A stretch of 64,000 nt of DNA from Peteryoungia ipomoeae (GCF_004912165.1 NZ_STGV01000003.1:186001-250000), one strand, 5' to 3'; counted from the stretch's first letter, positions 1 through 9,475 are shown. Notes: generated by a model from the letters alone, not told the origin. Numbers and translations are program-made.

Positions 1-2
1 AT

Positions 3-1586
3 CTTCGGTCGGAGGGCCTTGGGAGGCACTTAGCTGAGTTCCTCGCCGCTTCAACCGACTTTACAGATGTAAAATTTGTTATCGCCGCGCCTAAATGGAT
101 GCGGGCGCCACTTCACGATCTCTTCGAAAGTTTCGATTTGGACCCTGAAGCGTTCGAAATCATTTCTCCGCCGAGGTCATCTCTAATCGGAATTTTCTAT
201 AAGGCGGCGATTTCGTTGACGGAACGAAGGAAGAAACCTCGAACGAGAATCGCCGGAAAGGGAAGACTCAAGCGACTCGTTACCAACATCAAAGCGAGTA
301 CGAAAAGCTTGGTCATTAAGCTGGCGAAATCGCGCAATCCTTTGGCGTTTGTACTGACGCTGGCGTCGCTAGCAGTTGCAATTCCGATTGCGGTTTTTCT
401 CGGGGGGGCTCTGATAGCGGTGGGTTTTTCAGTCAGGCTCTTTCGAAGGTTGAGGCTGGGCGCGCGATTGGGTGCCGCAAAGAAACGCCTCAATCGAGAC
501 GGATACGTTGCGCGGGCGACTCATACTTTGTACCGACTTATGTGTGATATAGAGGCAGAATCTGTGTCGCAAGCTGCCAACAAATACCGGCATGTGAAGG
601 CTTGGTATGCGCCAGCAGCATTTTGGCCAGAGTTCAACCAGATCAAGGCTCCGAGATTGATGTGCGTGCCAGATGCGGTGCCGATTCATTTTTCGGTGGC
701 CTTCGCCACCGAGGAGCCGTCTCCAGATCGGCGTCTTCAGGATTTCCGTCGTATACAGGACGCGATTGAAGGCGGCGATAAATTCGTCACTTACAGCCAG
801 GATGTCAAAGAACGCACTCTGGTCCATCACTTCCACGTCGATCCATCGCGCGTGACAGTGGTTCGCCATGGAGCAAACAGGCTCGAGCACCTCATTAAGG
901 TTTCTGGCTTCGTCGACAACGAGGAGGCTACAGACATTCTGAGCGCGATGCACCTTTGGACCGCCTTAGCGAAGGCGGTGAACAACACAAAGGCGGTCTG
1001 GTATACATCGCGGGACACCGGGTTCCTTTTTTATGCTAGCCAAATCAGGCCGAACAAAAATGTGATGACCCTTCTGAAGGCGTATCACTTCCTCCGCCGC
1101 ACAAAGAACCTCCCTTACAAACTTCTGATGACCGGAGAGTGGCGAGAGTCGGCCGACGTGAAGAGCTTCATGGATGAAATGAACCTGCATGAAGATGTAC
1201 TTTTTGTGCGCGGGTTGAGCGAGAAGGAACTCGCTGCTTGCTACAGATTGGCAACGTTGGCGGTAAATCCCTCCTTAGCAGAGGGAGGTATGCCATTTAC
1301 TTTTACGGAAAGTCTTTCGGTTGGGACGCCCGTCGTCATGGCTGACATAGCTGTGTCACGAGAGATCATTGATGATGCAGCCGTAGCGGACCGCACGTTC
1401 TTCGACGGCTTCGATTACAAGGATGTTGCTCGCGTTATTCGGGAAGCCCTTGATGATGTCGATGGCCTGCGCGCGCTCCAGCGCGAGTTCTATGACAGTA
1501 AGCTGTCATCGAGGTCGTGGCGGCAGGTTGTGGGAGAATACATCGACGCATTGGAAAGCTGCGCTAGCAGCGCTGGAGCAAAATGA
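3..1586 (+). CDS. GT4-type glycosyltransferase, 5' end outside window
   Basis: The frame is open to the first base, and residues before the first ATG (position 99) read as normal protein, so the true start lies upstream and the ATG at 99 is internal. About 527 residues are visible. The C-terminal half looks like a GT-B fold: a FYASQIRPNKNVMTLLKAY strand-turn-helix (nucleotide-sugar side) and an E-x7-E-type region around SLAEGGMPFTFTESLSVGTP. Between the two halves lies a hydrophobic stretch (about residues 115-145, NPLAFVLTLASLAVAIPIAV onwards) likely to be membrane-embedded, flanked by basic residues. This points to a membrane-attached sugar transferase acting on a lipid-linked glycan at the cytoplasmic face. 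It heads a polysaccharide locus and is followed by broken DNA. The donor sugar cannot be read from sequence. Confidence 0.8.
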   Translation, partial: LRSEGLGRHLAEFLAASTDFTDVKFVIAAPKWMRAPLHDLFESFDLDPEAFEIISPPRSSLIGIFYKAAISLTERRKKPRTRIAGKGRLKRLVTNIKASTKSLVIKLAKSRNPLAFVLTLASLAVAIPIAVFLGGALIAVGFSVRLFRRLRLGARLGAAKKRLNRDGYVARATHTLYRLMCDIEAESVSQAANKYRHVKAWYAPAAFWPEFNQIKAPRLMCVPDAVPIHFSVAFATEEPSPDRRLQDFRRIQDAIEGGDKFVTYSQDVKERTLVHHFHVDPSRVTVVRHGANRLEHLIKVSGFVDNEEATDILSAMHLWTALAKAVNNTKAVWYTSRDTGFLFYASQIRPNKNVMTLLKAYHFLRRTKNLPYKLLMTGEWRESADVKSFMDEMNLHEDVLFVRGLSEKELAACYRLATLAVNPSLAEGGMPFTFTESLSVGTPVVMADIAVSREIIDDAAVADRTFFDGFDYKDVARVIREALDDVDGLRALQREFYDSKLSSRSWRQVVGEYIDALESCASSAGAK

Positions 1587-1991
1587 TGTCAGACCGTGCA
1601 GATTTCATACAATGTTGGAGCTGCATTACGAGATGATCGAAAGACTGAAGGCAGAGTCAGTGACCCTACAATTCGTGGTGAGCGGGCTCCTGCATGAGAC
1701 CATCAAGACGGAGTAAGGAAGGCGTACCGTTGAAGCGGCATTTGACTACGCCCTTGATCAGGCCATCCCTCATGCAACGGCTGAGAACACGCCGGGCGGG
1801 CGGTACGCGACCGCTGCAGTGGGGATGCTCGAGCAGTGGCGGAAGATGTTCGACGCTTAGGCTTGAGGCATGGCCATGGTGAGAAATACTTGATCGCGTA
1901 ACGGCTGCGTGCTGCCGTTCGAAGCATTCAAGAAAAAATTCACCCATGAATACTGGAGCGTGGTCAGAACCATTCCATTGTAGAGGTAGCG
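1587..1991. other. gene-poor degenerate stretch
   Basis: No intact gene seen. Short open fragments on the plus strand, such as one ending at the TAG of 1858-1860 (ending GMLEQWRKMFDA) and one ending near 1983, look protein-like but lack starts and recognisable domains. They are best read as debris of earlier rearrangements in the polysaccharide locus. Confidence 0.5.
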
Positions 1992-2231
1992 TCATTTTTC
2001 ACCACCCGCGACTGGCGAGCCTGTAACGAACCGGATCTTTGAACGGTGCATGAAAGGCTTTTCAACCAAAGTGTGGACAAGATAGGCGGCCAAGAGAGCC
2101 GCCATCGTGGCTATAGCAAGTGCGAGATGCTCGTTGACGCCAGCATCCCTCAGCGCCGCCAGCAGAGTGTAGCCAGCAACACCGTGAACCACGTAAAGAG
2201 GATAGCTTATGTTCGCGAAAAAGTCTGTGAC
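1992..2231 (-). pseudogene. acyltransferase-3 (OafA-like) C-terminal fragment
   Basis: Read on the minus strand, the fragment starts directly at the IS end with VTDFFANISYPLYVVHG, continues through a hydrophobic helix (LALAIATMAALLAAYLVHT) and ends LVEKPFMHRSK plus a short tail. The ISY-LYxxH motif followed by a last membrane helix and a (V/E)KPF box is typical of the C-terminus of membrane acyltransferase family 3 (O-acetylases of LPS and EPS). Everything upstream is replaced by the IS2-like element. Beyond that element (3542-3600, minus strand) a hydrophobic string LLKLITIFLPIAL could be the preceding helix, but the rest of the expected ten-helix protein is not legible. The gene is therefore dead. 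Its likely former role was O-acetylation of the surface glycan. Confidence 0.7.
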
Positions 2232-2260
2232 TGGACTTGCCCCTTAAAAACCGGACAGGA

Positions 2261-3089
2261 TCAGGATTCTGTTTGACGGTTTAAGAACTCACGAGGCGAG
2301 CGATACCCCAATGCCTTGTGCGGGTGAAGGGTATTGTAGTGTTCGAACCATGAGGGCAGTTGCGCGATGACGGTTGCGGCGTCTGGTCGAGGGTTCACTG
2401 AGACGTAGTCGCGCTTGAATGTTTTGACGAAAGCCTCTGCCATCCCATTGGATTGGGGGCTGCGAATGGGCGTGGAGCAAGGCTCCATGCCGATATCGAC
2501 AAGCAGTGACTGGTGTCCTTTGCGATGAAGCAGGAGCCGTTGTCAGTCAGCCATTCGATTGGCTTTGGAAGAGTGTTGATGAGACCGAAGCGATTCTCCA
2601 CAGCCCTAATGACCAGGTCTTGGACGTCCTCACTCTTGATGCCCTCTGTTGTCGCGACATGGGCAATGGCTTCGCGATCACAGCAATCGAGCGCAACGCA
2701 ACGCGGACCTTCTCCTTGTTGTCGCAGCCGATCTCGAAGCCGTCTGAACACCAGCGCAGATTGGATTGCTCGACGGCAACACGGCCATCGTGGCGATGGG
2801 TGTCGAGAGCACCGGTGTGGCGCTGAAGAAGCATGCCGTGAACCTTCATCACCCGGTAGACGCGTTTGGCATTTGGCCACGGTCGGCTTTCGCTTCGGGC
2901 TTTACGGCAAAGGATCGCGTGCACCCGGCGATATTCGTAGGTGGGCATATCGTCGATGATGGTCTTGATCTCATCCACCAGCTCCCGATCAGCAAGCGGC
3001 GGACGCCCTCTGGCTTTGGAGGGACGTCGCTTCACAGATTCCGCGATGTTGGATCGGGCGACACCCAAGGTCTCACACACCGTCGTCAT
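2261..3089 (-). pseudogene. IS2-group transposase OrfB, two frameshifts
   Basis: The DDE transposase can be read only by changing frame twice. The first part (from 3089) carries the HTH_21-like region [13 protein letters not shown] and [20 protein letters not shown], then the frame is lost near 2700-2715. A second frame continues [19 protein letters not shown] and [13 protein letters not shown] (second catalytic Asp in DNG), then is lost near 2500-2515. A third frame ends [20 protein letters not shown] (catalytic Glu) and YNTLHPHKALGYRSPREFL. The core motifs survive but no single polypeptide can form. Confidence 0.88.
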
Positions 3090-3508
3090 CGGGAACCGTC
3101 CTTCGGCAACGAGAGCGAGCGCAACAGGTGTTTTTTTGACCCTGATGCGATCTCAAGCGCTTCCTTGAGGATTTCGCCTTCCATCGTCTTATTGCCGAGG
3201 AGGCGCTGCAGCTCTTTAACCTGGTTCTGAAGCGCTCTGTATTCGGATGCAGGAACGACCTCTTCCTGCGATGCCGTGGCCGTCAGCGCACCCTGCGGCG
3301 CAAGTTTGCGCCAGGCGAATAGCTGGTTCGGTTGAATGCCGTGCCGTCGCGCCACGATGCTGACCGTGACATCAGGCTCGTAGGTCTCCTGGACTATCGC
3401 CAGCTTCTCCGCTGTCGACCAGCGACGGCGACGCTCACGGCCGGACAGCACTTCAATCTTGGGGATGTGACTGGTCATAATGGGCACATTACTCCTAACA
3501 CTTAGCAA
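3086..3508 (-). CDS. IS2-group transposase OrfA
   Basis: 140 residues. The N-terminal helix-turn-helix (RRRRWSTAEKLAIVQETYEP, then VSIVARRHGIQPNQLFAWRK) binds the IS ends. It is followed by the leucine-rich dimerisation segment LQNQVKELQRLLGNKTMEGE that is characteristic of IS2-type OrfA (InsC). The stop overlaps the OrfB start in an ATGA arrangement (3086-3089). In this family the functional transposase is an OrfAB fusion made by ribosomal frameshifting. OrfA alone acts mainly as a DNA-binding regulator, and because OrfB is broken here the element should not transpose by itself. Confidence 0.9.
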   Translation of the reverse strand: MLSVRSNVPIMTSHIPKIEVLSGRERRRRWSTAEKLAIVQETYEPDVTVSIVARRHGIQPNQLFAWRKLAPQGALTATASQEEVVPASEYRALQNQVKELQRLLGNKTMEGEILKEALEIASGSKKHLLRSLSLPKDGSR

Positions 3509-3541
3509 GTGGGAGATCGTGTCCGGGGATTTAGGGGGCCA

Positions 3542-3945
3542 CTACAAGGCGATCGGAAGGAAAATTGTAATGAGTTTGAGCAAAGCGACCTCGGATACTA
3601 TCCATGATGTGGTGTCTATAGACTGTGCGCCATCAACCGTACAACCGGAAAAAATCGCAGCGTAGAAACCGGCTCCAGGCGTGATCCGCTTTGGCGCGTC
3701 ATAGACACGCAACATGCTTTCTCGGAACTTCGGGAGCGAGCCTGAATGGCGATGGAGACAGGAACGGACAAAGCACTCGCAGAAAATAGGGGCTCTCGCC
3801 GACCCCCATCGGCGGCGGTCAGAAAGAATCATCGACCACTTTGGCGTCCGATGCTTACGAACAAAAGACTGCACCGCTAGCTTGCTGTAATACAGCGTGC
3901 TGCACCGGCTGCAGCGCGGTTGGTCATACATCCTAAAGGTAAACT
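3542..3945. other. gene-poor stretch between IS and acetyltransferase
   Basis: No convincing gene. A 129-codon minus-strand frame (3542-3931) has unnatural composition except for a hydrophobic end that may belong to the destroyed acyltransferase. The final 40 bases hold the leader of the downstream gene, with an AAAGGT ribosome-binding site about 8 bases before its ATG. Confidence 0.5.
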
Positions 3946-4596
3946 ATGAAAACGAACGACAACTCAACCACCAATTCGGCGCCATATAACTCTAATGCCG
4001 GCATTTTTATTCTGGGCTTCGGTGGGCACGCCCGTAGCGCTGCAGACGTTGCCGTCGCGGCAAAATGGAGCCGTATAATCTTCATTGACGCTAACGCGGA
4101 TGATGGGGAACATTTTTCATCATTCCCCGCAATCCGCACTTTGCCAGACCCACTTGATCCCAACTGGCTGTTCTTTCCTGCAGCCGGCGACAACCGCCGA
4201 AGGCGATCACAGATGGAAAATGTTGCTGGACAATTGGCAACGCTTGTATCCCCCGAAGCACACCTGGGTGTTGAGAGCATTCTGGACTTGGGCACACTGG
4301 TCGCTCACGGCGCGCACGTGGGCCCTGGCGCCAAGATCGGACGCGGCGTCATCTTGAACACCCACTCCATTGTCGAGCATGAGGCACAGGTCGGGGACTT
4401 TGCCCACATCTCCGTCAACGCTGTCGTCGCGGGTCGATCGAAGATCGGCAGCAATGTCTTCCTTGGCGCGGGGGCAGTGGTGATCGATTCCGTCTCGGTG
4501 TGCAGCGATGTCGTGATCGGGGCGGGCGCGGTTGTCACGAGCAGTATTGACGAGCCGGGCATCTATGTGGGAGTGCCGGCGCGCCGCGTGAAATAG
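3946..4596 (+). CDS. NeuD/PglD-like sugar O/N-acyltransferase
   Basis: 216 residues. The N-terminal Rossmann-like domain (about 18-95) begins IFILGFGGHARSAADVA, the nucleotide-sugar binding loop seen in PglD/NeuD proteins. The C-terminal left-handed beta-helix (about 105-210) has hexapeptide repeats such as IGRGVILNTHSIVEHEAQVG and IGSNVFLGAGAVV, and ends in the usual GVPARRVK turn. The His in the SIVEHE segment is in the position of the catalytic base of PglD. The protein would transfer an acetyl group from acetyl-CoA to a nucleotide sugar or glycan in the cytoplasm. It sits 22 bases before a GT4 gene in the same direction, so the two probably form one transcript making a modified sugar for the surface polysaccharide. 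The exact substrate is unknown. Confidence 0.85.
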   Translation: MKTNDNSTTNSAPYNSNAGIFILGFGGHARSAADVAVAAKWSRIIFIDANADDGEHFSSFPAIRTLPDPLDPNWLFFPAAGDNRRRRSQMENVAGQLATLVSPEAHLGVESILDLGTLVAHGAHVGPGAKIGRGVILNTHSIVEHEAQVGDFAHISVNAVVAGRSKIGSNVFLGAGAVVIDSVSVCSDVVIGAGAVVTSSIDEPGIYVGVPARRVK

Positions 4597-4618
4597 ACAT
4601 TGAGCTACAGGTCCCCTG

Positions 4619-5749
4619 ATGAGAATTGGAATCGATGCCCGAAATCTGGTCCCAAAGCTTTCCGGGATCGGTCGTTATGTCGTTGAAACCAGTCGTCATC
4701 TGGCTGCGCTAGGGCACGAGGTTTTCGCCTACCTGCCATCGCCACCTCATTCCGAAGAGGCAATCCCTCCGGGCGTCCATTCAGACGTATCGCATCACAA
4801 TGGTGCTCTGGCTCGAATTTGGTGGGGAAACACTTCTCTGCTCAAGCTTGCAAAGCATGATCACATCGACGTCCTTTGGGGGCCGGCGCACAGATTGCCT
4901 GTTTTGGGAACTTCGACCATACCAGCCGTGTTGACCATTCACGATCTTGTCTGGCGCCACGCCTCCGATACGATGCGGAGTTTGGGCTGGCTGGGAGAGC
5001 GTGTGTTCATGGAACGATCGATCCGCATGGCGGATCGAGTGGTCGCGGTCTCGTCTGCAACGGAGGCGGCGGTTGCGGCGGCCTATCCATGGGCAAGGCA
5101 CAAGACCAGCGTAGTCTACCCGGGCTGCACACCACTGGCAAAAGTTTCTGACGAGGATGTTTTTAGGCGCGCCGACATCACCCGCCCTTTCGTGCTGTTT
5201 GTCGGTACCTTGGAACCACGCAAGAATCTAAACGGTCTCCTCAGAGCTTTCGCCATGCTCCCAGACCAACTGAGGTCTGAATTGCAGCTTGTCATAGCTG
5301 GCGGTCAGGGATGGGGGCTCAACGATCTGCAAACTGAAATTTCGAGACTGGAGATTGCAGAACTTGTACGCTTGACGGGATTTGTCTCCGACGCTGAGCT
5401 GGGTACTCTGTATCGACGGGCGAGATTTCTCGCGATGCCCTCTTACTATGAGGGTTTCGGTTTGCCGATCATCGAAGCAAACGCAGCGGGAATTCCTGTG
5501 CTGACTTCAGAGTCGTCCTCGATGCCAGAAGTCGGAGGGGACGCAGCTCTGCTCGTGGATCCCTCCAGCGTCAGGTCCATCACCCATGGGCTTGAGCGCC
5601 TTATAGCCGACACCAACCTATATCATCGGCTGCAACAGGCGGCGGCCGCAAATGCGGCGCGATTTGATTGGGCAAAAAGCGCGAGGGAACTCTCTGTTGT
5701 TTTTGAGCAAACCATGCAGCTTAGCAAAAAACAGGGCGCTACTCGATAA
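4619..5749 (+). CDS. GT4 glycosyltransferase (mannosyltransferase-like)
   Basis: 376 residues, full length for a GT4 retaining glycosyltransferase. The N-terminal domain opens MRIGIDARNL and carries the acceptor-side GIGRYVVE loop and TIHDLVWRH. The C-terminal domain has VLFVGTLEPRKNLNGLLRAF, the diagnostic donor-domain entry of this group, and the E-x7-E motif in YEGFGLPIIEANAAG, followed by TSESSSMPEVGGDAALLVDP. Proteins with this GTLEPRKN signature are commonly mannosyl- or rhamnosyltransferases of O-antigen clusters, and the manC gene nearby fits GDP-mannose as donor, although that is inference. It follows the acetyltransferase gene closely and is convergent with the next glycosyltransferase. 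Confidence 0.9.
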   Translation: MRIGIDARNLVPKLSGIGRYVVETSRHLAALGHEVFAYLPSPPHSEEAIPPGVHSDVSHHNGALARIWWGNTSLLKLAKHDHIDVLWGPAHRLPVLGTSTIPAVLTIHDLVWRHASDTMRSLGWLGERVFMERSIRMADRVVAVSSATEAAVAAAYPWARHKTSVVYPGCTPLAKVSDEDVFRRADITRPFVLFVGTLEPRKNLNGLLRAFAMLPDQLRSELQLVIAGGQGWGLNDLQTEISRLEIAELVRLTGFVSDAELGTLYRRARFLAMPSYYEGFGLPIIEANAAGIPVLTSESSSMPEVGGDAALLVDPSSVRSITHGLERLIADTNLYHRLQQAAAANAARFDWAKSARELSVVFEQTMQLSKKQGATR

Positions 5750-5781
5750 GGCATAGACTGAACCGCGCCATGACAGGCACG

Positions 5782-6894
5782 TTACCGCACCCGGTCGCTC
5801 AGGTACAGATCAGCATAGGCGGAGACCATGACGTCCGCACCCAGCGATCTTGTGTATCTGAGGCGTGCAGCAGCCCCGAACGATAGGGCCAACGCTTGAT
5901 CTTCCACCAATTGGTTTATGACGATGGCGAGAGCGCTTCCGTCTTGAGGCTTCACCACAATCCCCGTCTCACCGTGCTGGTTGACAAAACTGGTCCCGGT
6001 CCCAATCTCGCAGCTGATCATCGGTTTGCCGAACATCGCTGCCTCGACGAGTGAAAGTCCGTAGGCTTCCGACCGCAGATGGGACGGAAAGACGAATGCC
6101 GTGCAGAGCTCCAGAAGGGCCGCCTTGTCGAGGTCGCTGACGGCGCCGAGGAAGTTCACATTGGTCAGGCCAGCGCTGGCGGCCTGCGCCTTCAGCTCCC
6201 CCTCCATCGGCCCCTCCCCCGCGATCAGGATGTCGGCATCGACACTTCTTGCCGCTTCGATCAGCGTGTGCAGGCCCTTGTAGTAGCGCAGCACGCCGAC
6301 AAAGAGGAAGAAAGGCTTCGGAAAGCGCATGCGCCAGCGATCCTTGAGTTCCTGAGATGCGCGCGGATAGTCCGCTTCATCGAGGCCGATCGGGATGACC
6401 TCCGTCTTGTCGCGGTATCGCTGCAGCACCTCACTGCTCTCCAGGTAGTTCGGCGAAGTCGCGACGATCCGGGTCACGCTCGACAGGAAGCGATGCATCA
6501 ACGGCTTGTAAAGCTGCAGCAAGAGCTTCTGTTTCACGATATCGGAATGATAGGTGACGACGGTCGGCTTTCCCGGATGATGGAGGAGGTGCATCAGATC
6601 CATGGAGGGCCAGGGAAAGTGGTAGTGAACAACGTCTGCCCTGGCGCTCAGATCCTTGAACTTCGAGAAAGCCTCGCGCGAAAAGCCGGTGGACGCGAAT
6701 TCGAGATCGAGTTTCGCCTTGTAGGCCATGTGGCCGTCGAATTCGACGGTGTTGGCCTCGGGATCTCGGCTGAGCGACAGCACGTCGGACTGAATGCCAT
6801 ACGCCAGAGCGCCTTTGGCGATCGCGTGGATCGTCCGCTCAACACCGCCGAACGTATCCGGATGATAGGTCTTGAAGACATGAAGAACGCGCAT
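5782..6894 (-). CDS. GT4 glycosyltransferase
   Basis: 370 residues. It begins MRVLHVFKTYHPDTFGGVER, the glycine-rich N-terminal loop of GT4 enzymes. It continues with VVTYHSDIVKQK, the donor-domain strand FFLFVGVLRYYKGLHTLIEA, DADILIAGEGPM, and the E-x7-E region SEAYGLSLVEAAMFGKPMI. The closest familiar pattern is the alpha-mannosyltransferase group of O-antigen loci (WbdA/WbaZ type), but the donor is not certain. It lies 71 bases downstream of manC on the same strand, so a two-gene manC-GT unit supplying and using GDP-mannose is likely. Its 3' end faces the GT4 gene ending at 5749, 32 bases away. Confidence 0.9.
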   Translation of the reverse strand: MRVLHVFKTYHPDTFGGVERTIHAIAKGALAYGIQSDVLSLSRDPEANTVEFDGHMAYKAKLDLEFASTGFSREAFSKFKDLSARADVVHYHFPWPSMDLMHLLHHPGKPTVVTYHSDIVKQKLLLQLYKPLMHRFLSSVTRIVATSPNYLESSEVLQRYRDKTEVIPIGLDEADYPRASQELKDRWRMRFPKPFFLFVGVLRYYKGLHTLIEAARSVDADILIAGEGPMEGELKAQAASAGLTNVNFLGAVSDLDKAALLELCTAFVFPSHLRSEAYGLSLVEAAMFGKPMISCEIGTGTSFVNQHGETGIVVKPQDGSALAIVINQLVEDQALALSFGAAARLRYTRSLGADVMVSAYADLYLSDRVR

Positions 6895-6965
6895 TTCAAG
6901 ACCCTCGTCGTCAGTCGGTCACGGCGCCAGCGGGATGCGGGCGGCGCCGTGACGGGAAGCGGTGG

Positions 6966-8393
6966 TTAGCCGCGTCCGAACTCGTCGGACACGCGGACTA
7001 TATCGTCTTCACCGAGATACGAGCCGGTCTGCACCTCGATCATCTCCAGCATGATCTTGCCAGGATTATACAGCCGGTGCAGGTCACCCTGGGGGATGTA
7101 GACGGATTCGTTTTCCCGCACGAACATCACCTTGTCACCAACAGTGACTTCCGCCGTGCCCTTGACGCAGATCCAATGCTCCGAGCGGTGGAAATGTTTT
7201 TGCAGCGAGAGCTTCTTGCCCGGCAGAACGAACAGGCGCTTGACCTGGAAGCGATCACCATTCAACAGGGAGGTGTAGCCGCCCCACGGACGATAGGCGG
7301 TCGGGTGGGTCTCCGTCAGGCGCGAAGTTTCCTTCGAGAGCGCGAGTGCCTTGACGAGCGTGCCGACTTGCTGCGCCTCGTCCAGACGTCCGACATAAAC
7401 GGCGTCTTCGCTCGCAACCACAGCCACGTCTTTAAGTCCCTGCACCGCGACATGCGACGCACGCGACAGGACCAGAGAATTTTCCGTATTCATGACCGTG
7501 GCATGGCCGATGACGACATTGCCATCGGCATCTTTGTCGCCGAGCTTCCATACGGCGTCCCAGCTACCCAGATCCGACCAGGCGAAGGCGGAGGTGACCA
7601 CAGCTGCATTCTTCGTCTTTTCCATCACGGCGTAGTCGATGGAGATATCCGGGCTCGCTTGGAAGCTTTCCTCATCCAGACGAACAAAATCGAGATCAAC
7701 GGCCGCTGCAGCAACCGCAGCCGCTGCTGCCTCGTGCACTTCTGGCGCGAAGGCTTCGAGTTCGCTCAAAAGCAGATCGACGCGCGACATGAAAATACCG
7801 GAGTTCCAGAAGAAGGCGCCGGCGGCAAGCATTTCTTCCGCGGCCGCAAGCTGCGGCTTCTCGACAAAGCGCTTAACCTTGTGAGCCCCACTCGGAAGCA
7901 CATCACCCTGTTCGATATAGCCATAGCCGGTTGCCGGCTCCGTCGGCTTGACACCAAAGGTCACGATCTTGCCGGAGGTCGCCGTCTCGTGCGCAGTTGC
8001 GACAGCATCGCTCCAGTCGCGGCCAGCATCGATCTCGTGATCGGAGGCCAGGAGCAGGAGAATCGCTTCCTCTCCGAATGTCTGCTTAAGATGGATGGCT
8101 GCAGCCGCGATCGCAGCGGCGGTATTGCGCGCCACGGGCTCCAGGATAATGGCAGAGAGATCGACGCCGACTTCACGAGCTTGCTCAGCCACGGTGAAGC
8201 GGAAATCCTGGTTAGTGATGATGACGGGCGCCTCGTAGATGGCAGCGTCAGCGATTCGCTCCAGCGTTTCCTGGAACAGGGTCTTCTCATCCACAACCTG
8301 GATGAACTGTTTGGGCGCGCTAGAGCGTGACAACGGCCACAGGCGCGTGCCCTTGCCGCCCGCCATGATAACAGGGATGATTTTCTTCGTCAC
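6966..8393 (-). CDS. manC: mannose-1-phosphate guanylyltransferase / mannose-6-phosphate isomerase
   Basis: 475 residues from a GTG start at 8393, chosen because GGAGAGAG precedes it by about five bases; an ATG 16 codons further up has no such site and adds a non-conserved tail. The pyrophosphorylase domain (about 1-285) opens KKIIPVIMAGGKGTRLWPLS with the nucleotide-binding GGxGTRLWPLSR signature and has FVEKP. The C-terminal cupin domain (about 350-470) holds RPWGGYTSL, KKLSLQKHFHRSEHW (metal-binding His) and IPQGDLHRLYNPG, the type II phosphomannose isomerase half. It makes GDP-mannose from fructose-6-phosphate-derived mannose phosphate for polysaccharide assembly. It is probably co-transcribed with the GT4 gene downstream. 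Confidence 0.95.
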   Translation of the reverse strand: MTKKIIPVIMAGGKGTRLWPLSRSSAPKQFIQVVDEKTLFQETLERIADAAIYEAPVIITNQDFRFTVAEQAREVGVDLSAIILEPVARNTAAAIAAAAIHLKQTFGEEAILLLLASDHEIDAGRDWSDAVATAHETATSGKIVTFGVKPTEPATGYGYIEQGDVLPSGAHKVKRFVEKPQLAAAEEMLAAGAFFWNSGIFMSRVDLLLSELEAFAPEVHEAAAAAVAAAAVDLDFVRLDEESFQASPDISIDYAVMEKTKNAAVVTSAFAWSDLGSWDAVWKLGDKDADGNVVIGHATVMNTENSLVLSRASHVAVQGLKDVAVVASEDAVYVGRLDEAQQVGTLVKALALSKETSRLTETHPTAYRPWGGYTSLLNGDRFQVKRLFVLPGKKLSLQKHFHRSEHWICVKGTAEVTVGDKVMFVRENESVYIPQGDLHRLYNPGKIMLEMIEVQTGSYLGEDDIVRVSDEFGRG

Positions 8394-8673
8394 AATTCTC
8401 TCTCCATGGGTCGACGGCTCGTGGTTGTAGGGTGTCCGCATCGGATTGGCAAACCTGTTGAGGTCGGTTTACCCAGCTTCTAATGTGGAAAAATAGCAAC
8501 CGCCAGAAGAGGAGAGCTATGTGAGGCTTCTCCACCTACGGCATTCACCGCCCCGATGAACTGATGCTGGAGAAAACGACACGTCGCTTACCGGGGTCCG
8601 AAGGATCGTTCCCATTATAGGCGGCTTGCAGGATAAAAAGGAGAATCGCCATCACGCGCGCTACTACGTGCTC

Positions 8674-9475
8674 TGATCCCCAAAACTGAACCGTTCATAA
8701 CTGGAGTTTTCCGCGGGAACTTACCGGCTGGGAGAAGGAGCAGAAGCATTAAGGCATCGAAGTTCTCGGAGGCCCAGCAAGCGTTAGCTTGGAAGCAGGG
8801 CGATGACGGCGTGCCGGTGGCAGCGACTTGCCGGAAGGCGGGGATCAGCCAGGCGACTTATTTCAATTGGCGCAGGAAGGTACGCGGCTCTGCTGCCCGA
8901 TGAGAGGGTCGATTGAAGACTCTGGAAGATGATTATTACGGACTAAGAAAAGTGTAGCCGATTTGACGCTGGACCGGGAGATGCTGCAGGACGTCATCGG
9001 CCGAAAGCTGTGGTTGACTGGCGCATTTCGATCCGACGGGCCTCCAAGGTCCCGAAGTTCGATACATCGACCTATCACTACAAATCCCGCCGCACCTGAC
9101 AGGCCCCACTCGAACTACGCATCAAGGAAACTTGCGAGACACGTGTGCGGTATGGCCACCGCCGCGTCCATGTGAATTTGCGCCGAGATGGCTGGGAGAT
9201 CAATATGAAGAAGACACGCAGGCTTCATACCGAGTTAGGGTTTCAACTGCGCAACAAGCATCTCAAGCACCGGGTAATTCAAAGTTCAGAAACGGTCGCC
9301 AGGAGGCTTTTGGACCGAACAATGTCCGGGCAATGCCTGCCCTGGCAGCCGGTTGCTGACAAACGCCGAGTGGAGGACTTTGTCCACTATCAGCTCACTG
9401 GCACCGATCCATGCAAAAGCTCTGGCAGTCTGAAGTCTTTTGACCTATTGCCCCAATGTTTTCCGCGAGATGCAA
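8674..9475 (+). mobile_element. decayed IS3-family (IS407-like) remnant
   Basis: The stretch starts with an IS-end-like TGATCCCCAAAACTGAACCG. An OrfA remnant follows (KASKFSEAQQALAWKQG, then VPVAATCRKAGISQATYFNW) with no start codon and an early stop. A second frame resumes LTLDREMLQDVIGRKL. OrfB pieces follow: SIRRASKVPKFDTSTYHYK, then RVRYGHRRVHVNLRRDGWEI and NMKKTRRLHTELGFQLRNK. After about 9270 only faint resemblance remains (EDFVHYQLTG matching the DFVHDQL box). Stops and frame changes make it inert. The last OrfB frame reads straight into the sugar-transferase gene. From 8394 to 8673, between manC and this remnant, I see no gene. Confidence 0.85.

Larger units (their letters stand above)
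2232..3541 (-). mobile_element. IS3-family (IS2 group) insertion sequence, decayed
   Basis: About 1.31 kb, the normal size for the group. The left end reads TGGACTTGCCCC and carries CCGGACAGGATC inside it. The right end, read inward on the other strand, begins TGGCCCCCTAAAT followed by CCGGACACGATC, giving imperfect terminal inverted repeats. OrfA is intact and OrfB is frameshifted. I see no clean target-site duplication (left flank gtgac, right flank ctaca), so the insertion is either old or followed by a deletion. It abuts the acyltransferase remnant. Confidence 0.85.
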
